64,000 nucleotides of DNA, taken from assembly GCF_037892605.1 (NCBI RefSeq), contig NZ_JBBKTU010000001.1:434001-498000 (forward strand), written 5' to 3'. Positions 35,550-44,740 of the stretch are shown here, piece after piece (positions within the stretch are counted from its first letter, which is position 1; every line of letters begins with the position of its first letter). The notes beneath the pieces were generated by a model. That model did not search any database. It was not told where the DNA came from and saw only the letters and a program-made list of their open reading frames with translations. A program made the translations under genes and the position numbers. The DNA comes from Lacibacter sp. H407. Lineage in GTDB: Bacteria > Bacteroidota > Bacteroidia > Chitinophagales > Chitinophagaceae.

Positions 35550-36136
35550 CAGTGTTGAGTTTTAAAACGTGAACGTAAGAGATAACCGGGAACAATCCAT
35601 GTGGTGATAACAGCAAGCGCCAGCAACAAAAATGAAAATTGGTAAGGAATCAACACAGATACCAGTGCCAATACCCAGCAACAAATTGCACCGATACGCA
35701 ACGGTTTGAATTTTAAAATAACTCCCGATAAAAATGTGGGCATACCATAGAGCATTAAAACCAACGGATTAAATAATTGGGGTTGTCCGCTTCTGCCAAC
35801 AATAATTCCAACAAGAAAACCCATAATTACAAATACCAGCCAAACATAACTGTTGATCTCATCTGTATACGTTCGAACATTTGTGTTTTTCTTTACACGG
35901 GCAAGATAGATCATTTGATAGATCACTGTTGGAATGGTGAGCATCCACACATACATGAGGCTTTTCCCATTGCCATAAAAATAAATGGCAATAAAACTGG
36001 TAATACTGCACACAAGAACTACCCAGCCCCATAATAAATACAAATGACCGTTTTCGCTAAAACGGTTTTGCGCTTTGTTAATCATGCTTTCGATCAACTG
36101 CAAACTGTCACGGGTGGATAATTCCTGTTGTTCCAT
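35549..36136 (-). CDS. Multi-spanning membrane protein, paralogue 2
   Basis: This 195-residue protein (start ATG 36136, MEQQELSTRDS; the longer frame to 36157 is less likely) has a soluble N-terminal helix and five or six membrane helices. It is homologous to its downstream neighbour, so the pair arose by tandem duplication. It heads the probable six-gene unit that runs through the regulator, ABC genes and LolA-like gene. A terminator lies immediately upstream, so the promoter must be in the short gap near 36140-36160. Confidence 0.75.
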   Translation of the reverse strand: MEQQELSTRDSLQLIESMINKAQNRFSENGHLYLLWGWVVLVCSITSFIAIYFYGNGKSLMYVWMLTIPTVIYQMIYLARVKKNTNVRTYTDEINSYVWLVFVIMGFLVGIIVGRSGQPQLFNPLVLMLYGMPTFLSGVILKFKPLRIGAICCWVLALVSVLIPYQFSFLLLALAVITTWIVPGYLLRSRFKTQH

Positions 36137-36163
36137 GTTTGAATGTTTAAACGTCAAAAATAA

Positions 36164-36192
36164 GGGAGTCCCGAAGTGTTTACTCCGGGACT
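36164..36192 (-). terminator. Intrinsic terminator after the 212-residue protein gene
   Basis: A 7-bp stem (AGTCCCG, 36167-36173 / CGGGACT, 36186-36192) is followed on the minus strand by CCCTTATTTTTGACG. It separates the gene ending at 36201 from the membrane-protein operon. Confidence 0.78.
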
Positions 36193-36200
36193 AATACACA

Positions 36201-36839
36201 TTATTTACACGCATTGTATGCCTGCTCGTTTTGTTCTTTGCCCCAATTCGGATGAATGGCAGATGCCGGTTTGAATGTTGCAAAACGCTTTGCGCCTTCT
36301 TCAAATACCGGTTTTGCATTCGCACATCCACCACCAAATTGTTCAGGTGTTCTGCTGATCCCTTGCGCTTCCCACATGTAGGGACGTGGATTTGTTGGAT
36401 CCAGTTTTTTTGATAATGCAATATTTTCAGCAATAATAGCGCCGTACTGCATGTACCTGCTCATGGGATCGGCACTCATTTTCACAGTAGCGATCATTGA
36501 TTTTACCAGTGCGATCTCAGAATTATTTTTTTCCAACTCTTCCGCTTTTGCAAGAAAGGCTGTTGCTTTATCTGCTAACGGATCAAACTGTTTTGTATCC
36601 TGTAACATAAATGCATGCCATACCTGCGCAACAGCTGCATAATAAAACGGAAGCCATTGATTTTTTTCTGCATTGCCGATACGTTCAAAAGCGTTGACAA
36701 CATCCAGCATAGCATCCGGTGTTTTTGCATCGGCCATAGCCTGCATATTTTTTTGCATAGCGCCTGTATAACGTTCACTCTGTGCAATAGCAGCTGTAAA
36801 AAGATGAGCGAAAAGAACGGCAAGAAGTACTTGTTTCAT
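36201..36839 (-). CDS. Exported helical-repeat protein of unknown function
   Basis: The 212-residue protein has a signal peptide (1-19, ending AIAQ). It then has an all-helical domain resembling TPR-like repeats (ERIGNAEKNQWLPFYYAAVAQ, then DPLADKATAFLAKAEELEK and DPTNPRPYMWEAQG). The end carries a Cys pair (GGGCANA and YNACK) that may form a disulfide. It is followed by a terminator. The upstream small 2TM protein gene is only 28 bp away, so the two may be co-transcribed, together with the TonB-dependent receptor gene upstream. Confidence 0.72.
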   Translation of the reverse strand: MKQVLLAVLFAHLFTAAIAQSERYTGAMQKNMQAMADAKTPDAMLDVVNAFERIGNAEKNQWLPFYYAAVAQVWHAFMLQDTKQFDPLADKATAFLAKAEELEKNNSEIALVKSMIATVKMSADPMSRYMQYGAIIAENIALSKKLDPTNPRPYMWEAQGISRTPEQFGGGCANAKPVFEEGAKRFATFKPASAIHPNWGKEQNEQAYNACK

Positions 36840-36867
36840 GATGTATAATTGTATTGATGATAAAATT

Positions 36868-37167
36868 TTATTGGTTCTTTTTCAGTTTTTCATATTCCCG
36901 TTCTACACTATTGCTTTTGGGATAAACGTAAGCACCAAAATAATGCGATGCTATGCCAATACCCCAGCCCAGCATTGGCCACACCGGCCAGGGAACACCA
37001 CCACCGTAATGTTTTGCTCCATTGATGGACCACAAGATCCAGAAGAATGCATTGACCAATAAATACGTGATCAGATGTTGCTTGAACGATGCACGTTTTT
37101 CTGCAATTTCCCAGAGTTGCTTGTCCTTTTCGTCGTTTGAATCAGGGATTCGTTGAAAGTTACTCAT
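36868..37167 (-). CDS. 2TM domain-containing protein
   Basis: This 99-residue protein has a charged N-terminus (DSNDEKDKQLWEIAEKRASFK), two membrane helices at about 31-46 and 58-80, and a charged C-terminal helix (EREYEKLKKNQ). It matches the 2TM domain family of Bacteroidota, found alone or fused to regulators or kinases. Function unknown. A short heptad repeat lies between this gene and the upstream TonB receptor gene, which is on the same strand. Confidence 0.82.
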   Translation of the reverse strand: MSNFQRIPDSNDEKDKQLWEIAEKRASFKQHLITYLLVNAFFWILWSINGAKHYGGGVPWPVWPMLGWGIGIASHYFGAYVYPKSNSVEREYEKLKKNQ

Positions 37168-37179
37168 GTTTGATAAAGT

Positions 37180-37200
37180 TGAATGATGAATGATGATTTA
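37180..37200. repeat. Short heptad repeat meeting the TonB receptor stop codon
   Basis: Two exact TGAATGA units are followed by TGATTTA, whose last three bases (TTA) are the receptor's stop codon. It is the same heptad family as 6766-6793 and 9494-9528, and the second array that ends at a stop codon. Confidence 0.6.
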
Positions 37201-39447
37201 TAAATTATTATTGATGGCATCCTCAGATCTGTCTACACCAAAACTGATGAATGCACCAATGAAAATGAACATGCGTGACGGCGGCACCAGTTCTGTTTTG
37301 CGCATACCGTTGGTTGAATAGTTATAGCCATACACCTGTTTAAAGTTGAATACGTTACTGATGCTTAACACATATACCGGAAACATTTTTGCATTTTGCT
37401 TTCCAATAGCCGGAAGATAATTCAGTGAAAAGCTCATGTTGTGATAAGCAGGGATGCGACCCTGATCTGCAAAAAATGTTTTTGAGATATTGGGATCGTA
37501 CTGAATATTATAGTACGGTCGACCACTTGCATAATTGTATGAAAAATTGACATTGGTTTTGATCTTCGTTACAAATTTCTTTACCACCAATGAAGCCGTA
37601 TGCTTTGCTGCAAAATTTGGAGTGATAGCTGTTGGGAAATTTAAGAAATCACGTTTTGTGTCGAGGAACGAATAGGATATCCAGTAATCAAGATCTTTTA
37701 CATGTTTCTTATCACGCCAGAACAATTCAAAGCCGCTTGCTTCACCAAAACCATTGTTGCTGCTTCCAATTTCTCTACCATTTACATTGGATGTTTTCAA
37801 TAAATTATCATACTCTTTGTAAAATGCTTCTACACGAAAAGTTGTAAGACTGGTTGTTTTTTGATACTGCGCAATGTAATGCGTTGCTTTCATGAATGTG
37901 AGTGGATTGACAGCGGGTTGATAGCGCAACTCCGGATTCTGATAAAAAATTCCATACGCCAATGATGCCTGGCTTTCTCTACCCAGCTTGTACGCCAGTG
38001 AAACACGTGGTGCGAGATTTGTTTTATTGAGCATGGCCGAATGCTCAGCTCTTGTTCCGATTTTTGCAGCCAGTTTATTGGTGAGATATACATCCTGTTC
38101 TGCAAATACCGAATATATATTTTCAATGAGGCGTGTATTGAACATCATGCCGTTAAAGGCAGTAAACTTGCTTTTATCATCGCTATGATTATACTCTGTT
38201 CCAACACGCAACGTATTTAATCCTCTGAACTTTTTTTCAAGTACAAAACGGGCGTTGGCATAGAATCCTTTGCTGTTAATATCAAACTGTTTAAATTCTA
38301 ATCCACTCAACAACACATCATTTTTATTTTCATCCTGCATTCCAAAGCTGATATCATCTTTGTTGGTTGAAACAGAAACACCTGTTATCAACTTCCATTT
38401 ATTCTTCAAACTTTCTTTCCATGAAAGATTGTGGTACATATTGCCGTTTTCCAATGAGAAGCGGTCTTTATAACCCAATGAATCAAGACTGTTTTGTGTG
38501 AAGCCCAAACCATTGGTAATATAGTAACCATAATACTTCAACATCCCGTTCTTTGATGTCTTGATACGAAAATTGGCATCCATGTTATGTGAGCTCGGCG
38601 CCTTTGAATAATCCTGTTGTTGTTTGATCACGGCAAATGCTGCTGTAAGATTGGAGTAATTATAATTTACGCCCCATGATGCTGTTTTCTCTTTATTCAA
38701 TTTTTGAAAGCCGGCACCAAGACTTAACACCGACAGATTTAATGTGGCAGATGATTGCTCCGGCAAATCGATCGACTCCAATATTAAAGCAGACGATAAT
38801 GCCTGACCATACAATGCACTGTAACCACCCGTACTGAAAACCGTTCCTTTAAAAATGAATGGAGAAAAGCGGCCACGTTGTGCAATACCGGGCACACTGC
38901 TGAAAAAGAAATTGTTCACCAATGTTCCATCAATAAATGTTTTTGTTTCAGTAGCAGTTCCACCTCTAACAAATAATCCTTCACTCTCTCCTACCTGTTG
39001 TGCACCTGGCAATGTTTTTAATGCACCTGTTATGTCGCCATTTGCACTGGCTGTTGTTACAATATCGATCGATGATAATACCGCCGCAACACGGTTACGA
39101 TCACTGGCTTCAAAAGATCCTGCTGTAATTACAACGGCGCTGATCTCGGTGATCTCTTCTTTTAATTGAATAGGCAATTGCAGGTCGCCTCCTTTTAACT
39201 CAACCGGCATTTCCAATGCTTTATAACCAATGGCTGAGATGATAAGGATCTGATTGCCTTTATCTGTTGTTTTGAAACTGAAGCGACCTGTTGAATCGGC
39301 AGTAGCACCGTCGTATGAATCCTTGATACTAATAGAGGCACCTGGCACAGGCTTCTTTTTATTGTCCAATACAGTACCGGTGATAGTTGTTTGCCCAAGT
39401 ACCAATTGGGTGATGATAAGGCTGATGAAGAAGGTAAATGCTTTCAT
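37198..39447 (-). CDS. TonB-dependent receptor with CarboxypepD_reg-like domain
   Basis: About 749 residues: signal peptide (1-18, MKAFTFFISLIITQLVLG), CarboxypepD_reg-like domain (about 20-100, ITGTVLDNKKKPVPGASISI), plug domain (about 115-220, containing PGAQQVGESEGLFVRGG), then a large beta-barrel ending in phenylalanine- and tyrosine-rich strands. It lacks the long SusC signature and looks like a smaller receptor, perhaps for iron-siderophore or a small nutrient; the ligand cannot be read. Start at ATG 39447 is supported by the signal peptide and by a promoter whose -7 element covers the upstream alternative at 39465. Confidence 0.93.
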   Translation of the reverse strand: MKAFTFFISLIITQLVLGQTTITGTVLDNKKKPVPGASISIKDSYDGATADSTGRFSFKTTDKGNQILIISAIGYKALEMPVELKGGDLQLPIQLKEEITEISAVVITAGSFEASDRNRVAAVLSSIDIVTTASANGDITGALKTLPGAQQVGESEGLFVRGGTATETKTFIDGTLVNNFFFSSVPGIAQRGRFSPFIFKGTVFSTGGYSALYGQALSSALILESIDLPEQSSATLNLSVLSLGAGFQKLNKEKTASWGVNYNYSNLTAAFAVIKQQQDYSKAPSSHNMDANFRIKTSKNGMLKYYGYYITNGLGFTQNSLDSLGYKDRFSLENGNMYHNLSWKESLKNKWKLITGVSVSTNKDDISFGMQDENKNDVLLSGLEFKQFDINSKGFYANARFVLEKKFRGLNTLRVGTEYNHSDDKSKFTAFNGMMFNTRLIENIYSVFAEQDVYLTNKLAAKIGTRAEHSAMLNKTNLAPRVSLAYKLGRESQASLAYGIFYQNPELRYQPAVNPLTFMKATHYIAQYQKTTSLTTFRVEAFYKEYDNLLKTSNVNGREIGSSNNGFGEASGFELFWRDKKHVKDLDYWISYSFLDTKRDFLNFPTAITPNFAAKHTASLVVKKFVTKIKTNVNFSYNYASGRPYYNIQYDPNISKTFFADQGRIPAYHNMSFSLNYLPAIGKQNAKMFPVYVLSISNVFNFKQVYGYNYSTNGMRKTELVPPSRMFIFIGAFISFGVDRSEDAINNNL

Positions 39448-39464
39448 TTCTGATAAATATATCA

Positions 39465-39496
39465 CAAACGTAGACTAGTTTATTTTATAAACCAAA
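39465..39496 (-). promoter_or_regulatory. Promoter of the TonB-dependent receptor
   Basis: TTTG (39496 to 39493), 20-bp spacer, TACGTTTG (39472 to 39465), a full consensus match. The leader to ATG 39447 is about ten bases. Confidence 0.65.
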
Positions 39497-39529
39497 TATT
39501 CAAGCCAGATTTTTTTTAGGAATTATAAA

Positions 39530-39558
39530 AAAATGCCCCCTGGATCTGGGGGCATTTT
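39530..39558 (-). terminator. Intrinsic terminator of the second T9SS protein gene
   Basis: An 11-bp stem (AAAATGCCCCC / GGGGGCATTTT) with a 7-base loop is followed on the minus strand by further T residues. It lies 16 bp past the stop at 39575. Confidence 0.9.
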
Positions 39559-39574
39559 CCGTTAGTTCATTTGC

Positions 39575-42500
39575 TTATTTTCTTTTCAGGAGAAGTTGAG
39601 AGCTTTTAAGTTGGCCTGTTCTTACCTCTAAAATATAATTGCCTGCCGGCAACAGGGGAAGATTATTTAACTGAATTGAATTTGTCCCTTTAAACACCGA
39701 TCTGATGGTAGTATAAACAATCCTTCCATGTTGATCGAATAAACGGACGTACGCATCTCCGCTTACTTCAACTGTTGCCTGTATATTTATTAACTGGTCA
39801 AATGGATTAGGTGATGCGATCACTTTGGTGGATGCACTACTATACAATTTGATAACTGCACTGTAGCTTGATTTACCATCTTCATCCACCATTTTCAAAC
39901 GATAGAAATTAAAAGCTGCAAGTGGAGATGCATCTACAAATTGATAAGCAGTTTCAGTAACTGAATTTCCGGTTGCTTTTACCGAACCAATGGAAAGGAA
40001 ATTAATCCCATCGCCACTTCTTTCAATTAGGTAATGACTTGCGTTGATCTCAGTAGCTGTTCTCCAGTTCAAATGTGATTGTCCGTTCAATAAACGTCCA
40101 TTGAACGACAGCAACTGAACAGGCAACGTACCTGAAACAGTAATTGACGCCGTTGCTACAGATAAACAACCGGAGCCGGATAACTTATCGGCAACAACTT
40201 CAATATTGTATGTACCTGGTGATGTGAATGTTTGTGTAGTGATTGTTTCTGCACCACCATTTCCAAATTCTGATGTTGCATAACTTAATCCGCTGCCTGC
40301 ATCTTCAACAATATATAACACACCTGACTGTGTATTTGATACAGTATAGGTAACTGTTTGCCCAACGGAGATCGATGATGTTGTTGGACTGATCAACGGT
40401 GTTGTTGGAGCAGAACAGGAAACAGTTGTGGTAGAACCGCATGCGGTGTTTAATGTGCTGCTTGTTGCCTGCGCACCAACACTTAATACTCCGCCTGCAT
40501 ACAATGGGTTAGATGCTGACACGGTTACTGTCCATGCTGATTGAGCAGAGAGTGCCACCGAGCCAATCAATCCTCCATCCTGGTACAAATAAACTGTACC
40601 CGTAAACGGACCGGTGATGGTTCCTGATACGGATGTATTGCCTTCGGTGTATGATCCGGTGATCGTGGGGCAAACAGTGGTCGCAGCTCTTGCTGTTGCA
40701 GACGAAGAGTTGGCACTAACAGAACAGCTTCCGTTTTGTGCCGTTGCATAATAGCTTGTTCCGTTTACCAACGCAGCAACAGTTACAGACCATGTACCAT
40801 TCGCCTGAACGGTTGTTGTACCTTGTAAAACATTCGAACCATTATAGACACGAATAGTTGTACCTGCAGGTTCGGATGAAGTTCCTGTAACTGTTGTTAC
40901 AGCTCCGGTTAAATTACCTTGAATATCTGTTGTAATAACTGGTGCCGATGTAAAACAGGTAGCCGTTAACGTTGCTGCTGTACTAATGCACTGTCCGCTT
41001 GCCTGTTGACGAACAGTAATTATATCACCAGTTTGAAATGTTTGACTGGAAAAACTATACGCACTTCCTGAAGCTGTTGTTGATGCAACAATAAATCCAT
41101 TTACAAATAAACGAACAGTGGCACCCGTTACTGCTGTTCCACTAATAGTTGAGCCCGGATAGAGAACTGTTTGCGTAATTGTTGGCGCTGCGGTTTGTGT
41201 GAGTGTTAAACAACTGAAGGCAGGTGCGGATTCGCACTTACCTGATTCAATTACCGAGAATGCATAACTGGACGATGTCATATCATTCGCACCACCGGTA
41301 CACGCAGCGTTTGGTCCGCCATTGTTTGTACTGTTATATTCCCAAATAGTACCTGAAGGATCGGTTGTTTGGTTATAAGTAATTTTCAACGTTGTTGTTG
41401 CATCGTCTGCCAACAAAACAAGGTTGCCTCCCGCTGCAATTGTATATAATTTGATTCGTGCGTTAGCCGGTTTTGTTCCTTGTATACCTTTATTCGTAAT
41501 ACAAGTAATGACGGTTGTTGTGTTAGTTGAAACATTTGATGGAGAGCAACTTGTTACCGCTACACTGTTACTTGTTAAACACATACTCTCGCCGGTTGAT
41601 TGTGCTTTTGCAGTAATAATATCTCCACTTGCAACGCTTGCAATGATATAAGTCCACGGGCTTCCGCTCGTTGCAGTTGTTGTGCCGGCCAATACAGCAT
41701 TTTTATAAACTGAGATAGTAGCTGTTGAAGGTTTAGTTGCATCAAGTCTTGTCCACGTGCCGGTAATATTCACGTTTGATCCCGAAGCAATACCTGTATT
41801 TACAGCTGGCGCAGCAGTACATGCATCCGAAGGGCCAGAGCCACCTGAGGTGATATCAGTCAATGTAAAGCTTGGCGTATTCTCGCCTAAAAATTCCCAT
41901 GCATCTGTTGTGCTTGTAAAATTATCATCATTCAAACCATAAATATCAGAACGTGTTCCCTGGAATGCTGACCCTGGATTTGTATTGGTTGAAATAACCA
42001 GACGGATTGGTGTTGATGCTGTGATACCTAATGCAGACAGCGGCACATAAAAATCATAGAAATAATCCGCATTACCTGATTCACGACTCAGTGCAACAGA
42101 GATCAATTGATTGGTTGCAAGAGAATAAGTGTTGCTTGCTGTTGGGTTTACAATACCATCCACATTATAAATAGCCACACGCCCATTTGTACCTGTTTCG
42201 AGTGCCACTTCCAGTTCAAAACCGGGGTTACCATTTCCACTGTTTGTTGGAGCCACATAATTGGGATCAGCAGCAGAACCCGATGCGCCAAGTTTCAGAT
42301 CAGTATCTATTAAAATATTATACGCCTTTGCACCACTAACAATACTGCCAATTCGTAAACGGAACAAGAGGTTTGTTCCATCATTGTAAATATAACAGCC
42401 GCTGTTATCAACTGTTTTTACAATATCAGAATAACCACCATCAGGTCCTGTAGCGAGGTCGCCTGTTGGTTCAATCATTACCGGTTTAATAATCTTATAC

Positions 42501-42709
42501 AATATTTCACTTTGAGTAATATCGCTTGTAGTAAAGCCTGCAGATGTTGCAGAACTAAAAAAATCCTGGTTTGGATTGAGAACAAGCGGACCTGCAGCAC
42601 CTGCAGGACGGACAATTAATCCAGGTGACTGGGCATAGGTTACAGATGTCAGCAACAATAAAAAAAAGGGCATCAGCAGCCCTTTAAAATGCGGGTGTGG
42701 GAATTTCAT
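39575..42709 (-). CDS. Large surface protein with repeated beta domains and T9SS sorting domain
   Basis: About 1044 residues. The signal peptide (1-27) ends TYAQ. An N-terminal beta-sandwich (about 30-270) is followed by at least five Ser/Thr-rich Ig-like segments, recognisable from recurring patterns such as VNITGTWTR, STISGTAVTG, TVTGTSSEP and SVSGTITGP, each about 90 residues apart. A TASITVSG segment and an LNWRTATEINASHYLIERSGDG domain precede the T9SS sorting tail (IASPNPFDQLINIQ to LLLKRK). This is a cell-surface or released adhesin-like protein. The start is ATG 42709; the longer frame would extend over the promoter. Confidence 0.9.
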   Translation of the reverse strand: MKFPHPHFKGLLMPFFLLLLTSVTYAQSPGLIVRPAGAAGPLVLNPNQDFFSSATSAGFTTSDITQSEILYKIIKPVMIEPTGDLATGPDGGYSDIVKTVDNSGCYIYNDGTNLLFRLRIGSIVSGAKAYNILIDTDLKLGASGSAADPNYVAPTNSGNGNPGFELEVALETGTNGRVAIYNVDGIVNPTASNTYSLATNQLISVALSRESGNADYFYDFYVPLSALGITASTPIRLVISTNTNPGSAFQGTRSDIYGLNDDNFTSTTDAWEFLGENTPSFTLTDITSGGSGPSDACTAAPAVNTGIASGSNVNITGTWTRLDATKPSTATISVYKNAVLAGTTTATSGSPWTYIIASVASGDIITAKAQSTGESMCLTSNSVAVTSCSPSNVSTNTTTVITCITNKGIQGTKPANARIKLYTIAAGGNLVLLADDATTTLKITYNQTTDPSGTIWEYNSTNNGGPNAACTGGANDMTSSSYAFSVIESGKCESAPAFSCLTLTQTAAPTITQTVLYPGSTISGTAVTGATVRLFVNGFIVASTTASGSAYSFSSQTFQTGDIITVRQQASGQCISTAATLTATCFTSAPVITTDIQGNLTGAVTTVTGTSSEPAGTTIRVYNGSNVLQGTTTVQANGTWSVTVAALVNGTSYYATAQNGSCSVSANSSSATARAATTVCPTITGSYTEGNTSVSGTITGPFTGTVYLYQDGGLIGSVALSAQSAWTVTVSASNPLYAGGVLSVGAQATSSTLNTACGSTTTVSCSAPTTPLISPTTSSISVGQTVTYTVSNTQSGVLYIVEDAGSGLSYATSEFGNGGAETITTQTFTSPGTYNIEVVADKLSGSGCLSVATASITVSGTLPVQLLSFNGRLLNGQSHLNWRTATEINASHYLIERSGDGINFLSIGSVKATGNSVTETAYQFVDASPLAAFNFYRLKMVDEDGKSSYSAVIKLYSSASTKVIASPNPFDQLINIQATVEVSGDAYVRLFDQHGRIVYTTIRSVFKGTNSIQLNNLPLLPAGNYILEVRTGQLKSSQLLLKRK

Positions 42710-42742
42710 TCTAAAGGTTTTACAAAGAGATTGAATAAAAAA

Positions 42743-42750
42743 CAAAAATA
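42743..42750 (-). promoter_or_regulatory. Candidate -7 element for the T9SS surface protein
   Basis: TATTTTTG (42750 to 42743) is a perfect TAnnTTTG, 33 bp before ATG 42709. No clear TTG lies at the expected distance upstream. Confidence 0.4.
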
Positions 42751-42850
42751 AGTAGTAACAACTAGCAGGAATGTAGTAGAAGCTATGGTTCATCTATAGT
42801 AGGTTTCTCTACAAACGTAAGATTGACAAATATTAGGTTAAGTGTTATCC

Positions 42851-43330
42851 CTATTTCTGCCCAATCTTTTCCCGTAAAAGTAACCGGGCATTGTGTGTAG
42901 CATCCGTGTCATCAAACGCATCTTTCGGAATCAGGAAAAAGGAACGGTCATCAATGTACAGATGAAAGAAGTTCGGTGTTTCAATAAAGTATTTAAATGC
43001 ACTGTAATTCCATTTTTTACTGCCATTTGGATTTTCAAGATGCATGTATGTATCAAGGAACGTAAGATTAAATGAATCCCGAAAGGTTTTTGCACGACTG
43101 TAAACCGTGAACGGTAAAATAAACCACAACGATACCATTAATGAAAACCATAGAAATGAGCTCAACAGAAAAGCAACCGGTGCAATTTTTTTCCAGAAGA
43201 ACATAGCTGCAGCAAACAACGCAAACACGTTTACCAGAATAATCAGGATGCGTATTTCTTTTTTAGAAATAAAATGATAACGTAATGCCTGGATTACTTT
43301 TTTACGATCGTACCGGAACGAAATATTCAT
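42851..43330 (-). CDS. YcxB-like membrane protein
   Basis: The 159-residue protein has a basic N-terminus (RYDRKKVIQALRYH), two membrane helices at about 27-46 and 50-72, and a C-terminal domain with the YcxB pattern (a beta-strand around WNYSAFKYFIETPNFFHLYID, then RSFFLIPKDAF). YcxB-like proteins are widespread small membrane proteins of unknown role. It follows the PhoD-like phosphatase gene by 19 bp on the same strand, so the two are probably co-transcribed. Confidence 0.8.
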   Translation of the reverse strand: MNISFRYDRKKVIQALRYHFISKKEIRILIILVNVFALFAAAMFFWKKIAPVAFLLSSFLWFSLMVSLWFILPFTVYSRAKTFRDSFNLTFLDTYMHLENPNGSKKWNYSAFKYFIETPNFFHLYIDDRSFFLIPKDAFDDTDATHNARLLLREKIGQK

Positions 43331-43349
43331 AACTCGATTTTCTTTTCTA

Positions 43350-44714
43350 TTATTGACGTGGATATTTCAACTCATTTTCACTCACACTCCACTCTCCCAG
43401 CTTATCACCTTTTATACCAAAAAACTCAACTGATAATTTACGTTGCCCTCTTGCACCACTAAAATTGAATTTTCCATAATTCTGTTTTTCATCCAATCCA
43501 AACACACGGTAAGGATTTTTTGCTTCTGCTCCGCCAAATGTATGTGTACCTGCTGTTAAAGGAGAAACTGTTATATCGTATAAAGGATATGCACCTTGGC
43601 GGTTTACTTTGATCACTTCCGTATGATGACGATCGCCACTCATAAATAACACACCTGTAATTTTATTTTCCTGTAGAAACTGTATTAATTCATTGTATTC
43701 TGCCGGGCAGTTCAATAATTTATCAAATGGTGAATCGGGATTCAACACCTGGCTTCCATTGGCAATAATTTTAAATGGTGCTTTGCTGTACAGCAATGAA
43801 TTTTTTAACCAATCCATTTGCACTTTGCCCCACATCTGCTTATCTGCATTTGGTTTTCCATCAATTGAATCTTTCATATTATCTGCACTTCTCCACCAAC
43901 GATCATCCATCATAAAAATATCTACATCGGCATAACTGATCATAGAATAAATGCCCTGATCATTCATACCATACGAAGTATTGAGCCAGTAATTGGTAAA
44001 TACATTGCGGGAAGTATTCTTCAGGATATAATTCTTCCCCATATCGTTGGGGCCATAGTCATGATCATCCCACATGGCATAATGCGAAGTTGATTTTAAA
44101 AACTTTTGCAACACCGGTACTGAACGGTCATGACTGGCTCTGTTCCACAAACCCCATGTATCATAAAAATCTACTTCACGGGTGTACCAGTTATCGCCCA
44201 TCCACAACATAAAGGCTGCTTTTTCTTTCGCCATGCTTTCAAAAATACTTGAGTCTCCTCCGTATGGTTTTCCCGGCCGGTCAATAGCCGGTTCATTGAT
44301 ATAAGCACAGGAACCTGTTAAGAAAGAAAAATCTGGAGCAGGTTTGCGCCATTGCCATAATTCCTTTGTTGTAAATGAGCCATCTGCCTTTGCAGGTTTC
44401 CTGTTGGAAACATTATTAATGATGAATTGATACTCGTATGTTGTATTCAGTTCCAACGCCACCACATCAAATACGAGTGGAGCAAACCATTGATCAGCAG
44501 TTGTTTTCTTGATCATACGTTTTGCAGTTGTCGGTTGTCCTTTTTTCCAAACCCACAAGTCGGCACTGCTGCCGGGTTTCACTTCGATCCACAATTTAGC
44601 AGTGCGTAATTCAACCGGGCCAAGCATGGGACCACTAACCAACTGTGCATTGGTTGAAAGTGCTGCAAAAAAAATCAGTACCGGCAGGTAGGCGAAACAA
44701 TAAAAGCTTCTCAT
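43350..44714 (-). CDS. PhoD-like alkaline phosphatase family protein
   Basis: This 454-residue exported protein has a signal peptide (1-23). An N-terminal fibronectin-like domain (about 25-120) precedes a metallophosphatase domain. Metal-binding signatures visible are TGSCAYI, MGDNWYTREVDFYDTWG, WDDHDYGPND and MSGDRHHTEV. PhoD-type enzymes cleave phosphodiesters and phosphomonoesters such as teichoic acids or phospholipid head groups with Fe and Ca ions. It may help scavenge phosphate, though no PHO-box-like site is evident. The start is divergent from the lipoprotein gene with only 26 bp between. Confidence 0.93.
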   Translation of the reverse strand: MRSFYCFAYLPVLIFFAALSTNAQLVSGPMLGPVELRTAKLWIEVKPGSSADLWVWKKGQPTTAKRMIKKTTADQWFAPLVFDVVALELNTTYEYQFIINNVSNRKPAKADGSFTTKELWQWRKPAPDFSFLTGSCAYINEPAIDRPGKPYGGDSSIFESMAKEKAAFMLWMGDNWYTREVDFYDTWGLWNRASHDRSVPVLQKFLKSTSHYAMWDDHDYGPNDMGKNYILKNTSRNVFTNYWLNTSYGMNDQGIYSMISYADVDIFMMDDRWWRSADNMKDSIDGKPNADKQMWGKVQMDWLKNSLLYSKAPFKIIANGSQVLNPDSPFDKLLNCPAEYNELIQFLQENKITGVLFMSGDRHHTEVIKVNRQGAYPLYDITVSPLTAGTHTFGGAEAKNPYRVFGLDEKQNYGKFNFSGARGQRKLSVEFFGIKGDKLGEWSVSENELKYPRQ

Positions 44715-44740
44715 AAATTCGTGTATAAAGTTGGAAGTAA

